From positions 1-14,704 of the forward strand of contig JAEZBU010000226.1 in the NCBI GenBank assembly GCA_023426855.1: a stretch of 14,704 nucleotides of DNA, read 5' to 3'. The stretch is from Pseudomonadota bacterium. GTDB lineage: Bacteria > Pseudomonadota > Alphaproteobacteria > Rhizobiales > Hyphomicrobiaceae. A model generated the notes under the pieces. It ran no database searches, was not told the DNA's origin, and saw nothing but the letters and a program-made list of their open reading frames with translations. A program made the position numbers and the translations under genes. Shown in pieces: positions 1-7,222 of this stretch. How positions within the stretch are numbered: the stretch's first letter is position 1; each line of letters begins with the position of its first letter.

Positions 1-771
1 CCGCGCGGCGACACTCCGCTACCGGACGGAAAAGTGGCACGCGGCACACGCAACATCGCGGCAGCATGGTTTTCCGACCCGACGACGCGCTACCGCCATT
101 TCGCACTTGGCACGGAGCACGAACCCGAAACGCTGGTCGTGTCGACCTCGGATCGCCGCGTCTATCGGTTGAAGCTTCCGAACGACAGTGTTTTCGAGGA
201 CCGCGAGCCGCGCATCGCCGACATCGACGGCGACGGGCAGGACGAGATCATCGTGGTGCGCTCGTATCTCAAGCAAGGCGCGGCGCTTGCCATCATCGCG
301 GTCCGCGGCGACGGCCTTGAAATCATCGCCGAGACGCCGCCGATCGGTGAGCATTTCCGCTGGTTGAACCCCGCAGGCGTCGCGGATTTCGACGGCGACG
401 GCAAACCGGACGTGGCGCTGGTGCGGATGCCGCACACGCATGGCGAACTCGAGCTATGGACGCTGCGCGATGGCAGGCTGGTGCGCACGTATCGCGAGTC
501 CGATGTCTCGAACCATGCCGTGCGCGGGCTGCATTTCAAGCTGTCGGCAGTCGCGGATTTCGATGGCGATGGCGTGGCCGATCTGGCGATTCCGTCGTTT
601 GATCGGCGTTCGCTGCGCATTCTGGGTTTCCGCAACGGCCGCGTGCGCGAAATCGACCGGATAGCGCTACCGGCCGTCGCGGCGGAGGATTTTGAGCTCG
701 TGCAAAGACACGGGCGATCGGCGATCCGCGTGGGCCTGAACGGTGGCCGCAGCGTGGTGGTGACACCGTGA
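1..771 (+). CDS. FG-GAP/VCBS repeat protein, C-terminal part (5' end outside window)
   Basis: The frame is open from base 1 to a TGA at 769-771, so the gene begins upstream. A GTG at 34 is only an internal codon, because the frame continues in coding style before it. The product has three calcium-binding-like repeats of the form A-D-x-D-G-D-G-x-x-D, coded near 217-246, 382-411 and 553-582. Each is followed by a hydrophobic strand (for example EIIVV, VALV, LAIP). This is the VCBS/FG-GAP signature, in which repeats form blades of a beta-propeller and the Asp-rich loops bind Ca2+. Such proteins are generally exported, but the signal peptide would lie upstream and cannot be seen. The partner or ligand is unknown. 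The next gene, the aminopeptidase, starts 74 bases downstream on the same strand; cotranscription is possible but not shown. Confidence 0.8.
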   Translation, partial: PRGDTPLPDGKVARGTRNIAAAWFSDPTTRYRHFALGTEHEPETLVVSTSDRRVYRLKLPNDSVFEDREPRIADIDGDGQDEIIVVRSYLKQGAALAIIAVRGDGLEIIAETPPIGEHFRWLNPAGVADFDGDGKPDVALVRMPHTHGELELWTLRDGRLVRTYRESDVSNHAVRGLHFKLSAVADFDGDGVADLAIPSFDRRSLRILGFRNGRVREIDRIALPAVAAEDFELVQRHGRSAIRVGLNGGRSVVVTP

Positions 772-845
772 CGCGTACTGTCCAAGACCGTGGCCCGGCT
801 GGTAGTATCGTCTACCCGGCGCCTTGCTCCGCCGCTGCATGAAAG

Positions 846-2276
846 ATGGCCATGACCGACGATATCCTGCCCGCCGAACTGTTCCCTGCGCCTGAAAAGG
901 GCGCGGCCGCTCCCCGTCGTATTTGGCTTTCGGGCCATAGAGAAACCCTTGCCGAGCTGACGTCGGCACAGCGCGCCTGGCTCGCCGACATGCGCTTCAA
1001 CGGCAGCGCGCGCAAGCAGGTAATCGTGCCCGACGCGGAAGGGCATCTGGCCGGCATCGCACTAGGGACTGGCAACGGCCAGGCAGGCGAGCCCTGCGGA
1101 CCATCATCGCTGCTGCTCGGCCAGCTTGCGGCTAGTGCGCCCGCCGGCCGCTATGAGCTGGCGACAACCGTCGACACGCCGGAAATCGCGGCTGTCGCGT
1201 GGGGGCTTGGTGGCTACAAGTTCCGCCGCTACAAAACCGGCAACAACGGTGAGCCCCTACCCGGTCTCGTGCTCCCGGCAAACGCCGATCGCGAAACAGT
1301 GCTGCGGATCGTCGAAGGCATCTGGCTCGGTCGCGACCTGATCAACACGCCGGCCAGCGATCTCGGCCCGCTGGAGTTGGAAGCCGCCACACGCCGTCTT
1401 GCCGAGCGTCACGGCGCATCGGTATCGGCGATCTCCGGTGATGATCTGGCGTCCGGCTTCCCGATGATCCACGCCGTCGGGCGCGCCAGCACACGCCCGC
1501 CACGCCTGATCGATCTCCGCTGGGGCAAGGACGGCCCGGCGATCACGCTGGTCGGCAAGGGCATCTGCTTCGACACCGGTGGCCTCGATATCAAGCCGGC
1601 CAGCGGCATGCTGATCATGAAGAAGGATATGGGCGGCGCTGCAGCAGCTCTCGCCCTCGCGCACATGATCATGGGCCTCAAGCTGCCCGTCCGCCTGCGC
1701 GTGCTGATCGCGGCGGCAGAGAATGCGATTGCGGGAGATGCTTTCCGTCCAGGCGATGTGCTGCACAGTCGTTCCGGCAAAACCGTTGAAATCGGCAATA
1801 CAGACGCCGAAGGGCGTCTGGTGCTCGCTGATGCGCTATCGTTGGCGGACGAGGAAGCACCCGACCGGCTGATCTCGTTTGCGACTTTGACTGGTGCGGC
1901 GCGCGTCGCGCTTGGTGCCGACCTGCCGCCCCTCTACTGCGATGACGACGCCTTCGCCAGGGAGTTGATGACCGCCGGCCTGCGCGTTGGCGATCCGCTG
2001 TGGCGCATGCCGTTCTGGAACGGTTACGAGCGCAATCTCGACAGCGAAGTGGCCGACATGAACAACGTGTCCGATGGGCCGTTCGCGGGTTCCGTCACAG
2101 CCGCGCTGTTCCTGCGCCGCTTCGTTGAGAAGACCAAGGTATTCGCTCATCTCGACATCTACGGCTGGCGGCCAGCCGCCCGTCCGCTGGGGCCGAAGGG
2201 GGGTGAAGTGCAGGCGTCGCGCGCGATCTTCGAGGTGCTGCGCGGGATGACACAGGGCAAGGACACCAAGCAGTGA
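846..2276 (+). CDS. M17 family leucyl aminopeptidase
   Basis: A 476-residue cytosolic metallo-aminopeptidase that removes N-terminal residues from peptides. The signature N-T-D-A-E-G-R is at residues 318-324. The two-metal ligand set of the family is complete: K238, D243, D261, D320 and E322. Catalytic K250 and R324 are also present. All seven sit exactly 12 residues before the published bovine lens enzyme positions, so the enzyme should be active. The N-terminal domain (about 1-160) is divergent, as usual for M17. The start is uncertain: ATG at 846 or ATG at 852. A GAAAG at 841-845 abuts the first and is 6 bases from the second, so 852 may be the true start. The stop overlaps the next gene's start (GTGA), implying translational coupling with the NlpC/P60 peptidase. 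It resembles the 'leucyl aminopeptidase family' proteins rather than classical hexameric PepA, so no symbol is given. Confidence 0.93.
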   Translation: MAMTDDILPAELFPAPEKGAAAPRRIWLSGHRETLAELTSAQRAWLADMRFNGSARKQVIVPDAEGHLAGIALGTGNGQAGEPCGPSSLLLGQLAASAPAGRYELATTVDTPEIAAVAWGLGGYKFRRYKTGNNGEPLPGLVLPANADRETVLRIVEGIWLGRDLINTPASDLGPLELEAATRRLAERHGASVSAISGDDLASGFPMIHAVGRASTRPPRLIDLRWGKDGPAITLVGKGICFDTGGLDIKPASGMLIMKKDMGGAAAALALAHMIMGLKLPVRLRVLIAAAENAIAGDAFRPGDVLHSRSGKTVEIGNTDAEGRLVLADALSLADEEAPDRLISFATLTGAARVALGADLPPLYCDDDAFARELMTAGLRVGDPLWRMPFWNGYERNLDSEVADMNNVSDGPFAGSVTAALFLRRFVEKTKVFAHLDIYGWRPAARPLGPKGGEVQASRAIFEVLRGMTQGKDTKQ

Positions 2277-3169
2277 CGAGCGAGACCACCTCTAAGCGCC
2301 TGGATCCGCGCCGCCACGCTTATCGGGACGACGTCGCCGCCGAGACGCTGCGCGACAAAGTTGAGGCCGAGCGTTTTGAGGCCGGTACGGTGCGGCAGGT
2401 CATGCGCGCCGCGGTGGCGTTGCGGCGACGTCCTGCCGCCAATGCCGGGCTGGAAACTGAGGCTCTGTTCGGCGAAACCATCACTGTTTATGACGAGACC
2501 AATGGCTGGGCATGGGGCCAGCTTACGCGCGACGGCTATGTCGGCTACCTCCCCGCCGACGCCCTATCGCCCGATGTGCGCCCAGCGACCCATAAGGTCT
2601 CAGCGATCGGCACGTTTCTCTATCCGGTGCCGGACATCAAATCACCGCCGATCATGCACCTGAGCATCACGTCGCAACTCGCCGTCGCGGAGCGCACGGA
2701 TCGCTTCTATCGGCTCACGACGGGTGGCTTCGTGGTGGACCGTCATGTCAGCGAGCGCGACCGCTATGCCCGCGATTTCGTGGATATTGCCGAGCGTCTC
2801 ATTGGAACGCCCTACCTGTGGGGCGGGCGCACGCGCGTCGGCATCGATTGCTCGGGGCTGGTGCAGGTGTCCATGGAAGCCGCTGGCTTGAGCGCCCCGC
2901 GCGATACCGATATGCAGCAGGCGGATCTCGGCAGCGAGGTTCTGGTGCCGCAATCGCTCGAAGGTCTGCAGCGCGGCGATCTGGTATTCTGGCCAGGGCA
3001 CGTCGGTATCATGAGCGACGGTGTCATGCTGCTGCACGCCAATGCCCATCACATGTCCGTCGTGATCGAACCGCTGGCCGAAGCCGTACATCGCATCGCG
3101 CGAACAGGCTCTGAGATTGCGACCATCAAGCGGCTCGGCACATTGTCCGTGCGCGACAGCGGCGCTTGA
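2273..3169 (+). CDS. SH3-domain NlpC/P60 (C40) family peptidase
   Basis: A 298-residue cysteine peptidase of the NlpC/P60 family, which cleaves the gamma-D-Glu to diamino acid bond in murein peptides. The N-terminal half (about 40-165) looks like bacterial SH3 folds, with G-Y-V-G-Y-L-P typical of an SH3 strand. The catalytic domain is about 173-290: T-P-Y-L-W-G-G-R precedes nucleophile C193 in D-C-S-G-L, H243 is in G-H-V-G-I, and a second conserved His (H255) follows. No signal peptide or lipobox is visible, so the protein is probably cytosolic, like dipeptidyl-peptidase VI/YkfC enzymes that process recycled muropeptides with a free L-Ala. The start is GTG at 2273, overlapping the M17 stop by 4 bases. 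The pairing suggests joint breakdown of imported cell-wall peptides; this role is inferred. Confidence 0.9.
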   Translation: MTSETTSKRLDPRRHAYRDDVAAETLRDKVEAERFEAGTVRQVMRAAVALRRRPAANAGLETEALFGETITVYDETNGWAWGQLTRDGYVGYLPADALSPDVRPATHKVSAIGTFLYPVPDIKSPPIMHLSITSQLAVAERTDRFYRLTTGGFVVDRHVSERDRYARDFVDIAERLIGTPYLWGGRTRVGIDCSGLVQVSMEAAGLSAPRDTDMQQADLGSEVLVPQSLEGLQRGDLVFWPGHVGIMSDGVMLLHANAHHMSVVIEPLAEAVHRIARTGSEIATIKRLGTLSVRDSGA

Positions 3170-3207
3170 GACACCGCGATTGATGGGCATGCGGGCGGGT
3201 GCAGCGC

Positions 3208-3666
3208 TTAGCGTCGATAAGGCGCGAACGAGATCAGCTTGGCCATCAGTTCTTCGCCCACGTTCGGTTCATCGTCGGCGAGCGCACGTTGTGCTCGCCA
3301 CTGATCACCATCGCCGAGATCGACGATGGCCTCCACGCTGTAGGCGAGATCCGTCACGGCACTGGCCCAGCGCCGGATCATGATGTGGCCTTCGGAAATT
3401 GCACGCAGCAGCTTAGGCACATCCGTCGGCAGAAGCGGCAGATCCTCGAACTGCTCGCCACCGACCATGAGATCGAACTTCTGGTCCGGCCTGATCACGG
3501 CCTCCAGCGGGCAGGCGGTCGCCGTTTTCGGCTCCGCGCGCACCCGCCACGACGCGCCGGTCGGCCCGAATTCGACAGTCGCCCACGGCGCCATTTCTGT
3601 CGCCCAGGCATCGATCGCGGCGATGAAACCGTTCATTCGCTTTCGAAACGTATCGTCCGAGACCAT
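3208..3666 (-). CDS. Conserved-looking hypothetical protein, 152 aa
   Basis: I do not recognise the family. The minus frame was chosen over a slightly longer plus frame (3199-3708) because it shows normal protein character: strong C/G third positions, balanced composition, and alternating hydrophobic and acidic stretches. The plus reading is unusually rich in Arg, His and Gln, as antisense translations are. The product is soluble, with no signal peptide or membrane helix. Notable stretches are F-I-A-A-I-D-A-W near residue 14, a D-Q-K-F-D-L-M-V-G-G strand-turn region mid-protein, and a basic end. Start ATG is at 3664-3666; an in-frame Met at residue 11 is an alternative. It converges on the C40 peptidase gene, 38 bases between stops, and diverges from pepN. 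Function is unknown. Confidence 0.72.
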   Translation of the reverse strand: MVSDDTFRKRMNGFIAAIDAWATEMAPWATVEFGPTGASWRVRAEPKTATACPLEAVIRPDQKFDLMVGGEQFEDLPLLPTDVPKLLRAISEGHIMIRRWASAVTDLAYSVEAIVDLGDGDQWRAQRALADDEPNVGEELMAKLISFAPYRR

Positions 3667-3905
3667 CTCGCCGCCGTGATTCGTGCAGTTTTCACAGATC
3701 GAGCCTAACCCAAGTCGACTGCATCGTCAGTCCAAGGTTGTGAATATGACTACCAATCCCGACAATGCCATCACAACGATTGCATCTGCCCTGGGGCTGG
3801 CCAAGCGCCGGTAACTCTTGCCTTAATGCTCCCGGCGCCCGATTGTGCTGACCGTGTTGCTAAAGCGCTCACTCAAGTTGCAGCGCCCGCATCAGGAATC
3901 TCGCG
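3667..3905. other. Divergent intergenic region, 239 bp
   Basis: This region separates the hypothetical gene on the minus strand from pepN on the plus strand and should hold promoters for both. It contains one small plus-strand open frame (3746-3814), listed separately. I see no convincing -35/-10 pair, strong inverted repeat or RNA gene. Confidence 0.5.
3746..3814 (+). CDS. Possible 22-residue small ORF upstream of pepN
   Basis: ATG at 3746-3748 runs to TAA at 3812-3814. It encodes MTTNPDNAI followed by a short amphipathic-looking stretch and K-R-R at the end. An AAGG at 3734-3737 sits 8 bases before the ATG, a usable ribosome binding site. It lies 91 bases before pepN and could be a leader or a small protein. 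Short frames arise by chance, so this is only a candidate. No family was recognised. Confidence 0.25.
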   Translation: MTTNPDNAITTIASALGLAKRR

Positions 3906-6554
3906 ATGAAGACCGACACCCCGCACCCGATCCGACTGCAAGACTATCGCCCGCCGGAGTACCTCATCGACACCGTCGATCTCGATGTTGTCCTGGATCC
4001 GGAACGTACGCGTGTCCGTGCACAGATGAGCATTCGCACGAATCCCGATGCGGCGCGATCGGGCGGCGCACTGAAGCTCGACGGCGAGAATCTCGAACTC
4101 GTAGAACTGAAGATCGATGGCAAGGCCGTTAGTGCAGCGCATTACCAGATCGACGATACCAGCCTGACCCTGTCGCGCGTGCCCAAAGGGCCGTTCAAGC
4201 TGGACATCGTCACCAACGTAAACCCAGAAGCCAACAAGGCCCTGCAGGGGCTATATCGCTCGCGCGGCATCTACTGCACACAGTGCGAAGCGCAGGGATT
4301 CCGGCGGATCACTTATTTCCTCGACCGTCCGGACGTGCTCTCCACCTACACCACGCGCATCGAAGCAGACGTCGAGCAGGCGCCCGTTCTGCTGTCCAAC
4401 GGCAACCCGATCGAGCGTGGCACGCTGGACGGCGGCAAGCGGCATTATGCGGTTTGGAAGGACCCGCATCCCAAGCCCAGCTATCTGTTCGCGCTGGTCG
4501 GCGGCAACCTGTCGGCCATTACCTCGACATTCCGCACCAAGTCGAAACGCAACGTCGATCTGGCGATCTACGTCGAGCCCGGCAAGGAAAACCGCTGCGC
4601 CTGGGCCATGGATGCGCTCAAGCGCTCGATGAAATGGGACGAGGAACGCTTCGGCCTCGAATACGATCTCGATGTGTTCAACATCGTCGCCGTGTCGGAT
4701 TTCAACATGGGCGCGATGGAGAACAAGGGTCTCAACATCTTCAACGACCGGCTGATCCTGGCCTCCCCGGAAACCGCCACCGACCAGATCTATGAAGCGA
4801 TCGAGTCTGTCGTCGCGCACGAATACTTCCACAACTGGACCGGCAACCGCATCACCTGCCGCGACTGGTTCCAGCTCTGCCTGAAGGAAGGCCTCACGGT
4901 CTATCGCGACCAGGAATTCTCCGCAGACGAACGTTCGCGTACCGTGCAGCGCATCAGCGACGTGCGCCAACTCAAGGCGCATCAGTTCCCCGAGGATGCC
5001 GGCCCGCTGGCGCATCCGGTCCGTCCCGAGAAGTATATCGAGATCAACAATTTCTACACCGCGACCGTCTACGAGAAGGGCTCCGAGCTCGTGCACATGA
5101 TCGAGACGATCGTGGGTGCCGCCGGATTTCGCGCGGGCATGGATCTGTATTTCGAGCGCCATGACGGACAGGCCGCGACCGTCAAGCAGTTCATCTCCTG
5201 CTTCGAGGACGCCAATTCCTGCGATCTCGGACAGTTCAAGCTCTGGTACAGCCAGGCCGGAACTCCGGAACTGGTTTGCTCGCTCGATTACGACAAGGCG
5301 CGCAAAGAAGCGCGGCTGACGGTCGAGCAGATCCTGCCGCCGACGCCGGAGCAGCCGCACAAGAAGCCGCTGCACATTCCACTGCGCCTCGGCCTGCTCG
5401 GTGGCAACGGCCACGATACCGAGATCAAGCTGGCCGACGGCGCACCTGTTGCCGATGGCGTGGTGCACGTCACCAAGCGGAACCAGACGTTCCTGTTCAC
5501 CGATGTGCCGTCGCGGCCAGTGCCGTCGCTACTGCGTGGGTTCTCCGCGCCGGTCAAACTGACGGTCGACCTGTCGGATCGCGATCTTGAATTCCTGATG
5601 GCCAATGACAGCGACCTCTTCAATCGCTGGCAGGCTGCCAACGATTACGCCATGCGGACGCTGATCCAGCTCACAGAGGCACGGATCGCCGGAAAGCGAT
5701 CGTCACGGGGGCTGTCTTATGCCAAGGCACTCGGCGCCACGATTGCCGACGCGGATCTCGAACCGGCCTATCGCGCCGAACTGTTGCGGCTGCCGACCGA
5801 GTCCGATGTCGCGCGCGAGATGGCAAGCGACGTCGATCCGGATGCCATCCATCGCGCGCGCAAGCAGTTGCTGCGTCTCGTCGGCGATACGCTCGGGCGC
5901 GATCTGGAGGATGTTTACCGCCAGCACACCAACAAGGGCGCATTTTCACCGGACGCTGCCAGTGCCGGACGCCGGGCGCTGCGCAACGCCGTGCTGACAC
6001 TGCTGAGCGCGCGCGGGAAACCGGACGACAAAACCCGGCTGAGCAAGCACTACTGGCAGGCGGGCAACATGACGGACGCCTCGCAGGCGCTGTATCTGCT
6101 GGCAGCCATCGGCGGCGCGGAAGCCAAGAAGGCGCTCGATCATTTCCACGATCGCTGGAAAGACGACCATCTGGTGATCGACACATGGTTCGCGGCACAG
6201 GCCGCATCACCGCTCCCGAGCACGCTGGAACGCGTGCGGGCGCTCACCAAGCATCCGCTGTTCTCGATGACGACGCCGAACAAGGTGCGTGCGCTGATCG
6301 GAACCTTCTCGACCGCCAACCCGGTGCAGTTCAATCGGCCGGATGGCGCGGGCTATGACTTCCTCGCCGAGCAGGTACTGGCGCTCGACCGCTTCAATCC
6401 GCAGATCGCGGCGCGCATTCTCAACTGTTTCCGGAGCTGGAAGGGTCTTGAACCGGCGCGGCGCAAGCTGGCCAAGCAGGCCCTGCGCCGCGTGGCGCGG
6501 TCAAAGACGCTGTCGCGCGATGTGACCGAGATCGTCTCCAAGATGCTGGAGTGA
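3906..6554 (+). CDS. pepN: Aminopeptidase N (M1 family)
   Basis: An 882-residue zinc aminopeptidase of the gluzincin M1 family (E. coli PepN has 870). It removes N-terminal residues from peptides in the cytosol and is a main housekeeping peptidase. The exopeptidase motif G-A-M-E-N is at residues 269-273. The zinc site H-E-Y-F-H is at 305-309, with the third ligand E328 in L-K-E-G. Catalytic Y389 in T-A-T-V-Y-E-K-G corresponds to E. coli Y381; H305, H309 and E328 are offset by the same 8 residues. Order: N-terminal beta domain (about 1-195), catalytic domain (about 196-440), beta-sandwich (about 450-550), and a helical C-terminal domain. Start ATG at 3906 has AGGA at 3893-3896 upstream. No signal peptide. 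The stop is 10 bases from the convergent ABM gene's stop, with no terminator visible between them. Confidence 0.97.
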   Translation: MKTDTPHPIRLQDYRPPEYLIDTVDLDVVLDPERTRVRAQMSIRTNPDAARSGGALKLDGENLELVELKIDGKAVSAAHYQIDDTSLTLSRVPKGPFKLDIVTNVNPEANKALQGLYRSRGIYCTQCEAQGFRRITYFLDRPDVLSTYTTRIEADVEQAPVLLSNGNPIERGTLDGGKRHYAVWKDPHPKPSYLFALVGGNLSAITSTFRTKSKRNVDLAIYVEPGKENRCAWAMDALKRSMKWDEERFGLEYDLDVFNIVAVSDFNMGAMENKGLNIFNDRLILASPETATDQIYEAIESVVAHEYFHNWTGNRITCRDWFQLCLKEGLTVYRDQEFSADERSRTVQRISDVRQLKAHQFPEDAGPLAHPVRPEKYIEINNFYTATVYEKGSELVHMIETIVGAAGFRAGMDLYFERHDGQAATVKQFISCFEDANSCDLGQFKLWYSQAGTPELVCSLDYDKARKEARLTVEQILPPTPEQPHKKPLHIPLRLGLLGGNGHDTEIKLADGAPVADGVVHVTKRNQTFLFTDVPSRPVPSLLRGFSAPVKLTVDLSDRDLEFLMANDSDLFNRWQAANDYAMRTLIQLTEARIAGKRSSRGLSYAKALGATIADADLEPAYRAELLRLPTESDVAREMASDVDPDAIHRARKQLLRLVGDTLGRDLEDVYRQHTNKGAFSPDAASAGRRALRNAVLTLLSARGKPDDKTRLSKHYWQAGNMTDASQALYLLAAIGGAEAKKALDHFHDRWKDDHLVIDTWFAAQAASPLPSTLERVRALTKHPLFSMTTPNKVRALIGTFSTANPVQFNRPDGAGYDFLAEQVLALDRFNPQIAARILNCFRSWKGLEPARRKLAKQALRRVARSKTLSRDVTEIVSKMLE

Positions 6555-6564
6555 GCGACGCAGT

Positions 6565-6873
6565 TTACGGAGAAACGCGGCGCATCTCGTAACGGCGCAC
6601 GTACATGCCGTCCGGCTGCGGAATCAGCATCTTGGTGCCTATGTCCCGCCAGCGCTGGTAATGCGGCGCGGCGCGATGAACCGTATAAGCGGCCTCGTCG
6701 TCGAACACTTCGTAGAACAGGAACTGCGCCGGATCGGTCTGCGATTGCACAACCTCGAAAGCGCGGCATCCGGGCTCGGCACGCGACAGCTCCGCATGCC
6801 GGCGCATGAACGCAGCGAACTCATCCACCTTGTCGGGTTGAACCTGAAATTCGGCGACAACGACGTGCGTCAT
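6565..6873 (-). CDS. ABM-domain protein (putative quinol monooxygenase, YgiN-like)
   Basis: A 102-residue protein matching the antibiotic biosynthesis monooxygenase (ABM) fold, a small ferredoxin-like alpha/beta barrel that works as a dimer. Visible hallmarks: an N-terminal strand V-V-A-E-F-Q-V with P-D-K-V-D-E-F, then E-P-G-C-R-A-F-E (E40), F-Y-E-V-F-D-D-E-A-A-Y (about 53-63), and H66 and H71 in the helix before W75. This pattern is shared with YgiN-type quinol monooxygenases and with many members of unknown substrate, so the reaction cannot be assigned. Start ATG at 6871-6873 has a purine-rich GGGGAGAGGG immediately upstream on the minus strand, a strong ribosome binding site. It is a monocistronic gene convergent with pepN. 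Two inverted repeats lie 28-88 bases upstream and may carry its regulation. Confidence 0.85.
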   Translation of the reverse strand: MTHVVVAEFQVQPDKVDEFAAFMRRHAELSRAEPGCRAFEVVQSQTDPAQFLFYEVFDDEAAYTVHRAAPHYQRWRDIGTKMLIPQPDGMYVRRYEMRRVSP

Positions 6874-6900
6874 CCCTCTCCCCTGATTTCAAATGTTGGC

Positions 6901-6923
6901 TTCGCGATCGTCGATGCCGCGAA
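6901..6923. promoter_or_regulatory. Inverted repeat, possible operator of the ABM gene
   Basis: TTCGCG at 6901-6906 and CGCGAA at 6918-6923 form a perfect 6-bp inverted repeat with an 11-bp spacer. It is centred about 39 bp upstream of the ABM start codon. The geometry fits a dimeric repressor or activator site, but no regulator gene is adjacent and 6-bp arms can occur by chance. Confidence 0.3.
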
Positions 6924-6927
6924 TTGC

Positions 6928-6961
6928 GCGGTCAGGGAACGGCGTTGTCGTCCCTGACCGC
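6928..6961. promoter_or_regulatory. Perfect 11-bp stem-loop upstream of the ABM gene
   Basis: GCGGTCAGGGA at 6928-6938 is exactly complementary to TCCCTGACCGC at 6951-6961, with a 12-base loop. No T tract follows on either strand, so it is not a canonical intrinsic terminator. It could be an operator, an mRNA 5' structure of the ABM transcript, or a terminator-like element insulating it from the minus-strand operon upstream. Confidence 0.5.
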
Positions 6962-7005
6962 TTATCGTCATCTTGCGAACCGGATAGCCCGCACAGCGCC
7001 TAGGG

Positions 7006-7167
7006 GCATTTCCGATTTAGGTCGAATGTTGTCCCCTCCTGGTCATCCCGGTGCTTGTCACCGGGATCCATCCAACTGCACGTGTCGACGCCAGCCGAGA
7101 GGTGGATCCCGGGCACAAGGCCCGGGATGACCAGGACGGGACAACATTCGACCTAAATCGGAAATGC
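7006..7167. repeat. MITE-like 162-bp palindromic intergenic element
   Basis: Terminal arms 7006-7035 and 7138-7167 are perfect 30-base inverted repeats (30/30). One mismatch (7036) and a further 15 paired bases follow, giving 46 bases with one mismatch. Inside, each arm carries its own hairpin: CCCGGTG/CACCGGG with loop CTTGT on the left (about 7048-7066), and CCCGGGC/GCCCGGG with loop ACAAG on the right (about 7107-7125). The GGTCATCCCGG...CCGGGATCCA core resembles palindromic intergenic repeats dispersed in many alphaproteobacterial genomes. No transposase is encoded, so it is a non-autonomous element or a REP/BIME-like repeat. Flanks GCGCCTAGG (6996-7004) and GCGCTAAGG (7166-7174) are similar but overlap the arm, so a target duplication is not established. 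RNA from either strand would fold into a long hairpin, which could end transcription of the operon upstream. Confidence 0.85.
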
Positions 7168-7222
7168 GCTAAGGCAGCCTGACATTGAATCACGATGCCG
7201 CGGCCCGCGAGAACGGACCGCG

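Larger units (their letters stand above)
6874..7222. other. Intergenic region of 349 bp with inverted repeats and a MITE-like element
   Basis: This region lies downstream of the two-TM protein gene and upstream of the ABM gene, both on the minus strand. It has no credible coding frame. It contains an IR at 6901-6923, a stem-loop at 6928-6961, and the large palindrome at 7006-7167, each listed separately. Confidence 0.7.

Noticed and set aside
220..600. Repeated GACGGCGACGG-type DNA as a tandem or CRISPR-like repeat
   Set aside because: The three copies are unevenly spaced, in frame, and encode the DxDGDG loops of a VCBS/FG-GAP protein, so protein structure explains the repetition.
162..1046. 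Minus-strand open frame (294 codons) across the FG-GAP gene and aminopeptidase start
   Set aside because: It spans the boundary of two well-supported plus-strand genes and has low-complexity Ser/Arg composition.
3170..3207. Terminator between the convergent C40 peptidase and hypothetical genes
   Set aside because: I could not find a stem longer than a few base pairs or a T tract in the 38-base gap.
3199..3708. Plus-strand open frame (169 codons) opposite the 152-residue hypothetical gene
   Set aside because: It is longer but Arg/His/Gln-rich and without a good start signal; the minus frame has better protein character and codon bias.
4251..5468. Long minus-strand open frame (405 codons) inside pepN
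   Set aside because: It is fully antisense to the M1 catalytic domain, whose motifs are all intact; it shows only mirror codon bias.
6996..7174. GCGCCTAGG / GCGCTAAGG as a target-site duplication of the palindromic element
   Set aside because: Only 7 of 9 positions match, and the right copy overlaps the end of the inverted-repeat arm.
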